Assembly (NCBI GenBank): GCA_016196035.1 | Contig: JACPYM010000058.1 | Coordinates: 1-44,170, forward strand | Origin: Acidobacteriota bacterium | GTDB lineage: Bacteria; Acidobacteriota; Blastocatellia; RBC074 | Length of the DNA: 44,170 nucleotides | Direction: 5' to 3' | Part shown: in pieces, positions 1 through 8,405 of the stretch | Layout: every line of letters starts with the position of its first letter | Numbering within the stretch: position 1 is the first letter of the stretch | Program-made: the position numbers and the translations under genes | The notes under the pieces: model-generated | What the model saw: the letters and a program-made list of their open reading frames with translations, nothing else | Told to the model about the DNA's origin: nothing | The model's database searches: none

Positions 1-10
1 GAGGCGCGGC

Positions 11-208
11 GGATATTAGCCGGTGGTGAAAACACCGGAGGCTTGTCGTTATTGCCTTTGCGCCCCGGCAGGGGCGCGGGACGAGACATGACCGGCAGTG
101 GATTTCGTGACCTGACGCTACGTCCGGCACCCCTGCCGGGGCGCAATGTTATGCCACTCGTTCCCGGTGGTTTCACCACCGGCTAATATCCACGGCCCTT
201 TCAGGGCC
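11..208. repeat. Nested long inverted repeats (two-level hairpin)
   Basis: An outer inverted repeat pairs 11-38 with 164-191 (28 bp, one mismatch). Inside it a second one pairs 58-83 with 121-146 (26 bp, two mismatches), leaving a 37-base centre. A small separate hairpin follows at 194-208 (GGCCC, five-base loop, GGGCC). No coding sequence was recognised in 1-498. The outer arms carry GGTGGTGAAA/TTTCACCACC and the inner ones CCCCGGCAGGGG, so the two levels are unrelated in sequence, as if one element had inserted into another. Function is unknown; it may be a palindromic mobile element or transcript end structure. Confidence 0.85.
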
Positions 209-368
209 AAAAGCAAAGACCGCTAAATCCGGAAAATGTGGGTAATGACAAGGCCAATGGCTTCCCCTCTTTGCAATATTGGTCAGAGCAAATCACGCAC
301 GCTGGTTCATGGGGCGACGCTCCATTCGTTTAGATCGGTTTGCAATTGAACGTAGGGCCAGCGTGGTG

Positions 369-464
369 GGGGCGGTACCGCGCGCGTCAGCAAGCGGTGC
401 GTCAATGCTGGCGGATTACGGCACATCCAAGGTCTCCGCTTGCTGACGCGCGCGGTACTGCCCC
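369..464. repeat. Palindromic element, family A copy 1
   Basis: Arms 369-397 and 436-464 are 29 bp with a single G:T pair, around a 38-base loop. The arm core (GTACCGCGCGCGTCAGCAAG) recurs at 11861-11949 and 22955-23038. The loop is recognisably similar to that of the 22955 copy, so these are dispersed copies of one small element of about 85-95 bp. It lies just downstream of the minus-strand gene ending at 499 and could also act as its transcript terminator, although no T-run follows. Confidence 0.9.
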
Positions 465-498
465 GGAGCGCCGCCCCTATACCGATCTGACATCCGAG

Positions 499-999
499 CT
501 AGGGGCAACCCACGCCGTGTTGCACCAGGCTGCCATCCGGGCAACGCTTCAACCCATCTTCCCCCTCAGCCTCTCCCTCACCGCCATCCGCCGGCGCGGC
601 AACACCCGCAGCGACTGCCGGCAGTTCGTATTGCCAGCCACCAAAAATGCCGAGTTGATAGAGATGCGTCCTGACCAGGGTTTGCAGCGGGCCGCGCCAC
701 GGATCTTCACGTTGGTGCGGCGTCAGGCGTTGCACGGCGGTGAAGTAAGGCGCGACATCGGCTTCCAGCGGCGGCGTGGGTTGCTCAACCTCATTCGCGC
801 CGTTGTGTGTTTTCAAGCCAGCCAGCAACTCGATTTGTCGAAGGTGCGTTTCGATCAACTGCACCAGCGCGATGTTGAACTCCGGCGTGAAGGCACGGCG
901 CGCGCGGAACTTGCGCACCGTTTCATTGTACGCCCACAAGTAATTGCCAATCGTTGGGGCATCGAATCCCACAAACATGGCTTGGTTTGGTAAGGCCAT
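499..999 (-). CDS. Hypothetical protein, third gene of sigma-kinase operon
   Basis: The product has 166 residues and no family that I recognise. It has no signal peptide or membrane segment. The N-terminal two thirds is a helix-rich region with many Leu, Glu and Arg residues (about 20-60). A low-complexity acidic stretch follows near 138-150, rich in Gly and Glu, and the protein ends in two Cys-Pro pairs (CPDGSLVQHGVGCP, 153-166). The start at 999 is set by a clear AAGGAG nine bases upstream. The gene lies only 21 bases after the stop of the large kinase gene on the same strand, so the two are very probably co-transcribed. It may be an accessory or substrate of the kinase, which is inference from position alone. 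Confidence 0.75.
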   Translation of the reverse strand: MALPNQAMFVGFDAPTIGNYLWAYNETVRKFRARRAFTPEFNIALVQLIETHLRQIELLAGLKTHNGANEVEQPTPPLEADVAPYFTAVQRLTPHQREDPWRGPLQTLVRTHLYQLGIFGGWQYELPAVAAGVAAPADGGEGEAEGEDGLKRCPDGSLVQHGVGCP

Positions 1000-1020
1000 C
1001 GAAAGTCTCCTTTTTGTTGT

Positions 1021-4000
1021 TTAACGGAAGTTATCAATCGCCCAAAGGGAGATTGCGTGAGACTGCTTGCTGAAAAAAATGGCGCGCGCGTCGGGCGACC
1101 AGACGAGTCCCGTCAGGTAAAGGTAAGGGTCGGCGCTGCTCAAATGTTTGGTCGCCCGACCCGTCGCCAACGCGACCGACCACAACTCGTCGTGCTGGTT
1201 GCGGCGCGCGACAAACGCCGCCTGTGCGCCGGCGGGCGCAAGCTGCACGCTGTTGGTATAGACCGCCGCCAATGCCGCGCGGGTTTCCGTGCGGCCTGTC
1301 GCGGCGTTCAACTGCAACAAAGCGCCATCCCGGACCAAGCCGCCGCGCGGCGCAAACGCGACGACAAGAAACTGCTGGCCGTCGCGCGACCAGCCGAGCG
1401 GCGCCAGCCGTTGGTCTGTTTCCCAGAGGACGCGCGTTTGTCCGGCTTCAACCACGACCAATTGATAGTGTGTGACGCCTTCGCTGAAGCCCCGCGCCAG
1501 CACCATGATTTGCTCTTTCACCGGCGACCACAGCGGGCAGAATAGCCCCACCGCCGGGTCGCGATTGTCCGTCAGCGCCTGTGTCTGCGTGCCGTCGCGC
1601 CGCACCGTCCAGAGGTTGCGCGCGCCGCGCCCGCCTGCCGTATAGGCCAGACGTTCCCCGTCCGGCGACCAACTGAAATTCGCCGCGTAATTCCAGCCGA
1701 AATGCGTATCCACGTAACCGCCGATGTAAAGCCCGGCAGGCACGATGACTCGTTCGCCCTGGCCGTCAGCGCCGACGACACCCAGGGCATAGCCGTCGCC
1801 TTGCGCGCGCAAAAAAGCCACCCAAGCGCCGCGCGGCGACCAGCGCGGATCGAAGCCTTGCGCGGCGAGGCGCACCGGTTGGGCATTGGCTTGCGCCGCC
1901 GTGTGCCAGAGCGAAAGGCTCAGCAGATTGGCCAGCTCTTCGGTTTGTTGATAAGCCAGCGCCTGGCCGGCGGGCGCGAGCGTGGGGCTGAAATCCAGCG
2001 CGCGGCTCACGGTCAGATGCGTTTCGGCGCGCGTGGCGAGTTCGAGCCGGAACAGATCGGCTTCGCCATTCTCGCCGCGATAGAACACGCGGCCAGCGGC
2101 AGAAACAAAGGCTGGCGTCAGGTGTTCATGCCCAAAGGTCAATTGCGTCGGCGTGCGATCATCCAGATAAGCCACGCAAATTTGCCGGACGCCGTTGCGG
2201 TTGGAACTGTAAACCACGCGCTGTCCATCGGGCAGCCAGTGCGGATGATCATTGTCGCTGGCTTCGTGCGTAAGTTGCCGCGGCGCGCCGCTGCCCACAG
2301 GTCTGGCCCAAATCTGACCGTCGGCGGCATAGGTCACCCATTGCTCGTCAAAGGACAGATCAATCTGGTTAATCAGGCAGCCGGGCATTTCCAACAATTG
2401 CTGCTGCGCGCCCGAACGCACATCCAACGCATGGATGCCGCATTCGGCGTAGTAGTAAAGGCGCGGCGCAACGCGCGACCAGCGCAACAAAAGCAGGAAG
2501 GGGGTGTTCAATTCGGCTATCCGCGCGCTCGCGCCGCCCTGCGCCGCCACACGCCGCACTTCGCTCAGGCCGTTGTGCTGCACCACATAAGCGAGTTCCC
2601 GTCCGTCCGGCGACCAGACGTGCGAATCCTCCCGTCCGGCGTCATGGGTGAGATTGAGGGCTGCGCCGTCCGGCAACGCGCGCACAAACAAATCACGCTG
2701 GCCAGCCTCGTTGTGGGTATACGACAGCAACCGCTCATCCGGCGCAACGCGCGCTTCAACTCCAGTCTCTTCCGGCTCTGTCTTCCAATCGGCAATCGAA
2801 GTAGGAACCAATTGCGCCAGGTCAGCGGCAGGCGCCGCGCCGCGCCGTTGCATCACCACATATCCTGCCAGCGTCAATAACAACGCCAAGCCGGCCCACA
2901 ACGGCCAGCGCCAGCCGCGCCACCAAGGCTCACCCGCCAGCCGCGCGCTGAATTGCGCTTCTTCCGCCACGCCGCGCAACGCCGCCGCCAACTCATCCGC
3001 CGTTTGCAAGCGCTGTTCACGATCTTTGCGCAATACACTCGTCACCAATCGTTGCAACGGTGCGGGCATCGAATCCGGCAACGCGGGCGCTCCCGCCTCC
3101 AAAATCGCCGCCAGCGTTTCGGTCGCTGTCGCGCGGTGAAAGGGCGTGCGCCCGGTCAGCATTTCGTAAAGCACGACGCCCAGGCTGAAGACATCGGTGC
3201 GCGCATCCACACTGCCACCACGCGCCTGTTCGGGCGACATATAGCGAATCGTGCCCAGCAAGGCGCCCGCCGCCGTGTGGGATTGTGGCCCTCTTTGGAA
3301 AATGCCGATGGCGGATGGCGGATTGTCTTCGTCGTGCGTGTCGTCCTGCGCTGAATCAAGCGCAGCGCCGGTCAGTTTCGCCAAGCCGAAATCCAACACT
3401 TTGACGAAGCCGTCATGCCGCAACATCACATTCTCGGGCTTGATGTCGCGATGCACGATGCCGGCGGCGTGCGCGGCGGCGAGTGCCGTGGCGATTTGTT
3501 GGGCGATGTTGAGCGCCTCATTGACGGGCAGCGGGCGGCTTGCAGAAAGCTGGGCGTTCAAGTGCGCGCGCAGGGTCTGGCCGTCTACGAACTCGTTGAC
3601 GATGAAATAGGAGCCTTCGTGCTGCCCCGTGTCATAGAGCGTGACGATGTTGGGATGGTTGAGCGCGGTGGTGGCGCGGGCTTCCTGCTCGAAACGCCGC
3701 ACGCGCCCTGGTTGTTGGCTGAATTGCGGCGGCAAGAGTTTTAACGCGACCTGCCGGTGCAAGCGCGTGTCTTCAGCCAGGAAGACCTGGCCCATGCCGC
3801 CGACGCCGAGCACGGAGAGCAGTTGGTATTGGCCGATGGTGCTGCCCAAACGCGCGTTCAACGCAGCTTGCCCCGCGCCGCTGAGCAAGGGTGGTTCAAA
3901 CGCCGGTTGCGACAGAAAGCTGCCCGCTTCATTGCGCGCGGCCAGCAGCGATTCGACTTCGCAGCGCACCGCTTCTTCACCAGCGCAAACACGCGCTAGG

Positions 4001-4083
4001 TACGCGGCACGCTCAGTCTCAGGCAGGTCGAGCGCGTCGTAATACAGCGCTTCGATGCGCGGCCATTGCGCGGCATCAGGCAT
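1021..4083 (-). CDS. Ser/Thr protein kinase with C-terminal TolB-like propeller
   Basis: This 1020-residue protein is a PknB-type transmembrane kinase. Visible elements are the Gly-rich loop GVGGMGQV (93-100), VALK with catalytic Lys115, HRDIKPEN (211-218), DFG (231-233) and SPE in place of APE (283-285), so the catalytic set is complete. One hydrophobic segment at about 393-411 crosses the membrane. The remaining 600 residues contain repeated S-P-D-G-x-x-L/V units typical of TolB/WD40-like beta-propellers and should lie in the periplasm as a sensor. An acidic insertion (about 241-272) sits between DFG and the activation segment. I chose the start at 4083 because it overlaps the sigma factor stop by eight bases, a translational coupling arrangement; an in-frame start at 4191 would run deep into that gene. 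Kinase plus ECF sigma pairs are common in acidobacteria and planctomycetes. Confidence 0.93.
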   Translation of the reverse strand: MPDAAQWPRIEALYYDALDLPETERAAYLARVCAGEEAVRCEVESLLAARNEAGSFLSQPAFEPPLLSGAGQAALNARLGSTIGQYQLLSVLGVGGMGQVFLAEDTRLHRQVALKLLPPQFSQQPGRVRRFEQEARATTALNHPNIVTLYDTGQHEGSYFIVNEFVDGQTLRAHLNAQLSASRPLPVNEALNIAQQIATALAAAHAAGIVHRDIKPENVMLRHDGFVKVLDFGLAKLTGAALDSAQDDTHDEDNPPSAIGIFQRGPQSHTAAGALLGTIRYMSPEQARGGSVDARTDVFSLGVVLYEMLTGRTPFHRATATETLAAILEAGAPALPDSMPAPLQRLVTSVLRKDREQRLQTADELAAALRGVAEEAQFSARLAGEPWWRGWRWPLWAGLALLLTLAGYVVMQRRGAAPAADLAQLVPTSIADWKTEPEETGVEARVAPDERLLSYTHNEAGQRDLFVRALPDGAALNLTHDAGREDSHVWSPDGRELAYVVQHNGLSEVRRVAAQGGASARIAELNTPFLLLLRWSRVAPRLYYYAECGIHALDVRSGAQQQLLEMPGCLINQIDLSFDEQWVTYAADGQIWARPVGSGAPRQLTHEASDNDHPHWLPDGQRVVYSSNRNGVRQICVAYLDDRTPTQLTFGHEHLTPAFVSAAGRVFYRGENGEADLFRLELATRAETHLTVSRALDFSPTLAPAGQALAYQQTEELANLLSLSLWHTAAQANAQPVRLAAQGFDPRWSPRGAWVAFLRAQGDGYALGVVGADGQGERVIVPAGLYIGGYVDTHFGWNYAANFSWSPDGERLAYTAGGRGARNLWTVRRDGTQTQALTDNRDPAVGLFCPLWSPVKEQIMVLARGFSEGVTHYQLVVVEAGQTRVLWETDQRLAPLGWSRDGQQFLVVAFAPRGGLVRDGALLQLNAATGRTETRAALAAVYTNSVQLAPAGAQAAFVARRNQHDELWSVALATGRATKHLSSADPYLYLTGLVWSPDARAIFFSKQSHAISLWAIDNFR

Positions 4084-4660
4084 GGCTGGCTCCCTTGCGC
4101 AATTCGCGGTACAGCCAGGTCTGGGCGAAATCCCAATCACGCGCGACCGTGCGCGGCGAGACGCGCAAGACTTCCGCCGTCTCGTCGGCATTCAACCCGG
4201 CGAAAAAGCGCAACTCGACGACGCGGCTTTTGCGGGCGTCAAAGGCAGCCAGTGCATTCAAGGCATCATCCAGCGCCAGCAAGTCGGGGCGCTGTTGTCC
4301 GATCACGTCGGCGGCTTCGCTCAAGGAAACGTGCAGGCCCTGGCGTTTCTGGTACTGCCGTTTGCGCGCCTCGTCCACCAGGATTTGACGCATCAGCGTG
4401 GCGGCCATGCCGAAAAAATGCGCGCGGTTTTGCCAATTGGAATTTTGCCAGTCAATCAATTTCAACCAGGCTTCGTTGACGAGCGCGGTGGTTTGCAACA
4501 GCGCATCGGGCGGACGTTTGTGCAGGTAATGATGCGCCAGGCGGCGCAATTCGCCGTCCACCAGCGGGGCCAGTTGCTCCAGCGCCGACTGATCGCCCTG
4601 GCCCCAGGCCAGCAACAGTTGTGAGACGCGATGCGGTGAGGTCGTCTGTTCGGCAGTCAT
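4076..4660 (-). CDS. ECF-like RNA polymerase sigma factor (TIGR02999 type)
   Basis: The 194-residue product has the sigma region 2 signature around 53-100 (LLQTTALVNEAWLKL, then HFFGMAATLMRQILVDEARK) and a region 4 helix-turn-helix around 158-183 (DETAEVLRVSPRTVARDW). This wording is characteristic of the Sigma70_ECF/TIGR02999 group known from acidobacteria and planctomycetes, which is usually encoded beside Ser/Thr kinases. Start 4660 is supported by AAGGAAGG upstream; the open frame extends further but without a better ribosome site. The stop overlaps the kinase start. No anti-sigma factor gene is adjacent, so control by the kinase, by phosphorylation, is the likely mode (inference). Confidence 0.93.
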   Translation of the reverse strand: MTAEQTTSPHRVSQLLLAWGQGDQSALEQLAPLVDGELRRLAHHYLHKRPPDALLQTTALVNEAWLKLIDWQNSNWQNRAHFFGMAATLMRQILVDEARKRQYQKRQGLHVSLSEAADVIGQQRPDLLALDDALNALAAFDARKSRVVELRFFAGLNADETAEVLRVSPRTVARDWDFAQTWLYRELRKGASHA

Positions 4661-5148
4661 AATCGCCTTCCTTATTTTACCAAGACCGCGCGTGGGACGC
4701 GCGCAGACTTGGACGTGTGCTTGGGGACTGAAAAAAAGTGCGCCGGGCATGGCAGCTTGCGCCGACATTTCCCGTTTTACTTGAATGGAAGCGATGAAGA
4801 AATCGTTTCTGCTCGGGGAGCGAAGCGCCGCTGGTTTCGTCGCTGGTGGGCGTTTCGTTTTCCCAAGCGGAGCGGCTTTTGGGGCCGTCCTACTTGCCCT
4901 TATTCGCTGAAGTAACTTGAACAACTTGATTCGCTGGCCTGTGCGAACGGCACCGATTGTAGCGTCACCCGGCCAGCAATACAACGGCCCCCGCTGCCAG
5001 CCTGCACGAATTTTATAGGCTGACGGCGAGAGAGCGCCACAGCAAAGTCCTATCCGGTTGCATTCGCGGACACCCAAGGTGTCCTGACAGACAGGCACGC
5101 GCCAGCACGACTGGCCGCCTGTTTCACGATGCTTACAACGGAGGAACT
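4661..5148. promoter_or_regulatory. Divergent intergenic region with GGACACC palindrome
   Basis: This 488-base gap separates the minus-strand sigma operon from the plus-strand outer-membrane gene, so promoters for both should lie here. A perfect small palindrome, GGACACC-caa-GGTGTCC, occupies 5068-5084, 65 bases before the plus-strand start; it could be an operator or a short hairpin. A weak hairpin with ccaag/cttgg ends spans 4680-4712 next to the sigma start. An open frame at 4709-4915 uses a TTG start, has no homology that I recognise and no good ribosome site, so I do not call it. No clear -35/-10 pair could be assigned. Confidence 0.4.
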
Positions 5149-5640
5149 ATGTTCAAACAGATTTTGTCATTTGTACTCAGCGCCTGTTGCGCTGGTTTGC
5201 TGTCCACAGCCGTGACCGCGCAAGGCAACAGTTACGGTTATTTGCTGGCCGGGCCGGGCGGCACGGCGCCCAATGGCGGCGGGGCGACGCTGCAAATTGC
5301 GGGCGGCGGCGAAGGCGTTTTCAAAAACGGCGCGGGTTTCGGCGCGGAACTCGGTTACCTGTTGCCCTTTGAAGCACCCGGCAGCGGGCTGGGCACGTTC
5401 GCGCTGAACGGCTCCTATCACTTTCTCAAAGCGGGCGGCAAGACGGTGCCGTTCGTCACGGGCGGGTACAGCGGCTTTTTCCGCAGCGGGTATCTCAACG
5501 GCGTCAATTTCGGCGTAGGCGCCAATTACTGGTTCAAAGAACGCACGGGCTTACGCGTCGAATTCCGCGACAACATCGCGGTGGGCAATGGCGATGCCGT
5601 GCATTTTTTGAACGTGCGGGCGGGTGTGACCTTCCGCTAA
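5149..5640 (+). CDS. Small outer-membrane beta-barrel protein
   Basis: The 163-residue product starts with a signal peptide (residues 1-25, cleavage after TAVTAQ). The rest alternates Gly-rich turns with amphipathic strands, for example GFGAELGYLLPF, LGTFALNGSYHFL and GVGANYWFKERTGLRVEF, and ends in a strand with a terminal aromatic (GVTFR). This is the look of an eight-strand OMP_b-brl/OmpA-like barrel. GGAGG seven bases upstream fixes the start. The ligand or role cannot be told. It heads a run of three exported proteins and is followed at once by a strong hairpin. Confidence 0.75.
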   Translation: MFKQILSFVLSACCAGLLSTAVTAQGNSYGYLLAGPGGTAPNGGGATLQIAGGGEGVFKNGAGFGAELGYLLPFEAPGSGLGTFALNGSYHFLKAGGKTVPFVTGGYSGFFRSGYLNGVNFGVGANYWFKERTGLRVEFRDNIAVGNGDAVHFLNVRAGVTFR

Positions 5641-5651
5641 CACCATCATTG

Positions 5652-5689
5652 CTGCCAGCGTGGCTGCTCTCAAGCAGCCACGCTGGCAG
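5652..5689 (+). terminator. Perfect 17-bp hairpin after barrel gene
   Basis: Arms 5652-5668 and 5673-5689 are perfectly complementary (CTGCCAGCGTGGCTGCT on the left) with a four-base loop ctca. It starts 12 bases after the stop codon. There is no T-run, so it may be a transcript-stabilising or factor-assisted terminator structure. Confidence 0.7.
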
Positions 5690-5729
5690 TGCACAGCTAA
5701 CAACTGCATCGTAAAAAAGGAGAGCCACA

Positions 5730-6566
5730 ATGCAAACCAAACGGCAATGGTTTATTTCCGCAACGCTGACGCTGCTGTTGACACTCTTCAGCGCGGCCAC
5801 TTCCAACTTCATGCGCGTCCACGCCCAAGACGATGTCTTTGGCCGCCGCGCGCCACGTTGCACGCTGGGCACGGCCAGCGGCACCTATGGCTACCACATG
5901 GAAGGCCAGATCATTGGCGCTGGCCCCTTCCTAGTCAACGGATTGTTCACGCACCGGCCTGACGGCACGATGGATGCCGAAGTGCAACTCGTCGTCGGTC
6001 CGCAAAGTTTCCCCGCCTCAGGTACCGGCGGCACCTGGAAGATCAATGACGATTGCACCGGCACGGGCAAATTCACCGTGGCGGCGCTCAATCTCGAAGT
6101 CACCTATAACTTCATTGCCACTGACGGCGGCGACCAAATTGACTTGCTCAACACCAATCCCGGCGTCCTCTTGCAAGGTGTAGGCCGCCGTATCGCCAAA
6201 GCGGGCAAAGCGCCGAGTTGCAACAATGGCACCATCATCGGCAGCTATGGCTATCGCCTGGGTGGCAGCCTCCCCAATGTCCCGGCCTTCATCATTGCTG
6301 GCACGTTCACGCACTCAGTAGACAACAACTACAAGGGCGTTTGGAGCGGCACAGATACCTTCAATGCGATGGGGCAATTCATTCCACGCATCAACAACGG
6401 TATCTACACGCTCAACAGCAATTGTCGGGGCACGGGCTTTTATACCGACAACCTCGGCAACCAAATCAACTACGTCTTTACCGTCGTGAATGGCGGCGAC
6501 ACGCTCTTCATTCAGGGGAATGAACCGGGCATCGCCGCTTCCGGCGTGGCGCAACGCATCAAGTAA
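5730..6566 (+). CDS. Exported protein with two tandem copies of a ~110-residue domain
   Basis: This 278-residue protein has a signal peptide (about 1-32, ending VHAQ) and two homologous halves, about 44-153 and 163-277. Each half begins with a Cys and a GTYGY/GSYGY motif, contains a GTFTH or GLFTH strand, then a second Cys in C-x-GTG, and closes with a GV(G/A)xRI ending. The pattern suggests a small beta-barrel or lipocalin-like fold with one disulphide per domain. I know similar domains in acidobacterial secreted proteins but cannot name a function. AAGGAG precedes the start. Same strand and spacing as the barrel gene upstream, with a hairpin between. Confidence 0.8.
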   Translation: MQTKRQWFISATLTLLLTLFSAATSNFMRVHAQDDVFGRRAPRCTLGTASGTYGYHMEGQIIGAGPFLVNGLFTHRPDGTMDAEVQLVVGPQSFPASGTGGTWKINDDCTGTGKFTVAALNLEVTYNFIATDGGDQIDLLNTNPGVLLQGVGRRIAKAGKAPSCNNGTIIGSYGYRLGGSLPNVPAFIIAGTFTHSVDNNYKGVWSGTDTFNAMGQFIPRINNGIYTLNSNCRGTGFYTDNLGNQINYVFTVVNGGDTLFIQGNEPGIAASGVAQRIK

Positions 6567-6714
6567 TCATACTGGCTGACACACACGCGGCAGCGAGCAA
6601 GACATGGGCGTGGTAGAAAAGGTGAACGGCAAACTCGCTGTCATACAGCGTGAGGCGCAACTTCCCCACAATCGCGCCTCACCACCAACCTCATCTCAAA
6701 AAGGAGCAAACATC

Positions 6715-7317
6715 ATGAAACCCAAGCTGATGAAACCAACCTACTGGCTCGCGGCAGTCTGCACGCTGTTGCTCGCTGGACAAGCCCGGCTGCCCATGCC
6801 GACGGCGCACGCGCAATTCGGCCCGCAGCGTGGCAACAGTTCTTTCGATCAGGTCTCGGCGCGCGGGCAAGGCATCGCCACGGCGGCGGACACCTTTTCT
6901 GTAGACGCTGAATTCACGTTTAGCGGCGGGCGCTATGGCGGCGTATTTGGCTCGCTCATGTTACCGGTTAAATCCACGGCGCGGCTGCTGGCGCAAAATC
7001 CGCCGGCTGCCGATGGCACGATCAACGCCATCACTTCGCATGTCATCGAGATCAAAGGCCAGAGCAACGAAAACGGCCAGTGTGAACCCGGCGAAGATTG
7101 CCTGTTAACGCTCGACCGCGCCGCGTTGATTCCGACCGCGACGCCCGGCTTGATGAAGCTGCGTTCGGTGCTCGCCGTTTCGGATGGGCATGGCCGCTTT
7201 GAAAAAGCCTGCGGCAAGATTGACGCCACCGACGGCGATGGCGAAATCAATTTCGCCGCCACGCCGCCGACCGTACACTGGTCATTCAGCGGCGGACACA
7301 TCGGCGAATGCCGCTAG
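6715..7317 (+). CDS. Exported protein of unknown function
   Basis: The 200-residue product has a typical signal peptide (KPTYWLAAVCTLLLAGQARL, cleavage probably after AHAQ near residue 34). The mature part is mostly beta, with a Cys pair in CEPGEDC and two further Cys near the end (EKACGKID and HIGECR), so two disulphides are possible. An open frame extends upstream to 6604, but AAAAAGGAG eight bases before 6715 and the signal peptide fix the start. It follows the two-domain exported protein by 148 bases and resembles it in composition, so all three may form one export-related cluster. Confidence 0.75.
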   Translation: MKPKLMKPTYWLAAVCTLLLAGQARLPMPTAHAQFGPQRGNSSFDQVSARGQGIATAADTFSVDAEFTFSGGRYGGVFGSLMLPVKSTARLLAQNPPAADGTINAITSHVIEIKGQSNENGQCEPGEDCLLTLDRAALIPTATPGLMKLRSVLAVSDGHGRFEKACGKIDATDGDGEINFAATPPTVHWSFSGGHIGECR

Positions 7318-7511
7318 CTCGGCTTGCGCTTGCGGCTGCGGCTCAGTGCCGCGCGCGGTACTGATTCGGCGTGCGTTCCCGCAACAGCAATGGCAAACCG
7401 CTCTCGTCAAAATTCAGAACGAGTTACATCGTTCTCGGCCAAGGCGCCTGGCGTTGTGTGGCTCAACCCTGCAATACCGGGCGCTTGAAACAACTGGACA
7501 AAGAACACTGT
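7318..7511. other. Gap with degenerate family A arm
   Basis: This 194-base gap contains no recognised gene. At about 7349-7364 it carries GCCGCGCGCGGTACTG, which matches the right arm end of the family A palindromic element (copies at 369, 11861 and 22955) but has no left partner. The region looks like a scar where an FAD oxidase gene lost its front part and an element decayed. Confidence 0.45.
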
Positions 7512-7820
7512 ATGAGCGAATTGACAATCACCACGCTGACGCCGTTCACCGCGCGGCAACCGCAATGGGAGGTGGACATCATCAGCCAGTGGCAGGACGC
7601 TGGTGACGATGAAAAGAATCGCGGTTGGGCGCGCAATTTCTGGCGGCAGCTTGAACCATACACGCGCGGCGCTTACCTGAATCACTTCGATGTGGATGAC
7701 GGCGCGGCGCGTGTGCGGCTCGCATACGGACAGAATTACGAACGGCTGGCCGCGCTCAAGCGCAAATACGATCCGGCGAATTTGTTCCGGTTGAATAACA
7801 ACATCGCGCCTGCAAGGTAA
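7512..7820 (+). pseudogene. C-terminal remnant of an FAD-linked (berberine bridge type) oxidase
   Basis: The 102 codons encode only the end of the berberine-bridge (BBE) domain. From about residue 10 on the sequence follows the family closely: QWEVDIISQWQDAGDD, ARNFWRQLEPY, GAYLNHFD, then YGQNYERLAALKRKYDPANL and FRLNNNIAP. The roughly 400-residue FAD-binding part and substrate domain are missing, and only 194 bases separate it from the gene upstream, so this is a deletion and not a single frameshift. No Shine-Dalgarno site precedes the ATG. It is most likely dead, although a short protein could still be made. Confidence 0.8.
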
Positions 7821-7900
7821 GGCGCCGAACTTGCAGTCAGGCTTTTTGCGGCCTGGCAAAACCCAAACAACCCAGCAGTACCTCAACGAAAGGAACCACA

Positions 7901-8197
7901 ATGAAATTCATGGTTACGTGGCAAATACACCAAGGAAAAATACAGGAAGCATACTCGCTCTTTTTCCCCATGACCCCTGAGCAGGATGCGGCGGACAGGG
8001 GCAGCCAAGTCAAACAGATTGGCCGCTGGCATGACGTAGTGCGCGGTCGTGGGGTGACCATCTGTGAATCCGACAGCGCCGAGGCGGTGGCGAACTGGTG
8101 CCTCAACTGGAGTGGCCTGCTGGATTTGGATCTGTCGGTGGTTTTGGATGACAACGAGACGCGCGCGCTGGGCAAAGCACGCGCGAAGAGTTCTTAG
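7901..8197 (+). CDS. DUF3303 family small protein
   Basis: The 98-residue product begins MKFMVTWQIH and contains VKQIGRWHDVVRGRGVTI, AVANWCLNWSGLLDL and a closing VVLDDNET. This is the layout of DUF3303, a small ferredoxin-like (dimeric alpha/beta barrel type) family of unknown role. It has no signal peptide, so it should be cytoplasmic. AAAGGAA lies eight bases upstream of the start. The length matches the usual 90-100 residues of the family. Confidence 0.8.
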   Translation: MKFMVTWQIHQGKIQEAYSLFFPMTPEQDAADRGSQVKQIGRWHDVVRGRGVTICESDSAEAVANWCLNWSGLLDLDLSVVLDDNETRALGKARAKSS

Positions 8198-8222
8198 CGC
8201 ATACCACCAAAATTACTTGGAG

Positions 8223-8333
8223 GGTGCTGGTGCGGGGCATAAGGCGGGTTATTAACCCGCCCTACGCCTCGCACCAACACCTTGCATTGCCAGCCTTCAC
8301 CAACGTTTCAGGCGCGGCGGTCTAACGCCTGAA
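8223..8333. repeat. Two adjacent hairpins between DUF3303 and propeller genes
   Basis: The first hairpin spans about 8223-8281. Its inner 8 bp (GGCGGGTT, 8243-8250, with AACCCGCC, 8254-8261) are perfect, and its outer arms (GGTGCTGGTGCG with CGCACCAACACC) are near perfect. The second pairs TTCAGGCG at 8307-8314 with CGCCTGAA at 8326-8333. Either could end the upstream transcript. Confidence 0.75.
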
Positions 8334-8405
8334 GTGCCATCAATCCCAATTTGCAGCGTCTTTCCGCGAGCCACATTCCGCTCGCTTAACCGGAGGTGTA
8401 TTCAA

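Noticed and set aside
340-993. Plus-strand open frame opposite the small unknown gene
   Set aside because: It starts within a palindrome, is rich in Arg and Gln and lacks any motif. The minus-strand frame has a good ribosome site and operon context.
1702-2880. Plus-strand open frame of 392 codons within the kinase gene
   Set aside because: The kinase frame has unmistakable TolB-like repeats on the other strand; this frame shows no recognisable features.
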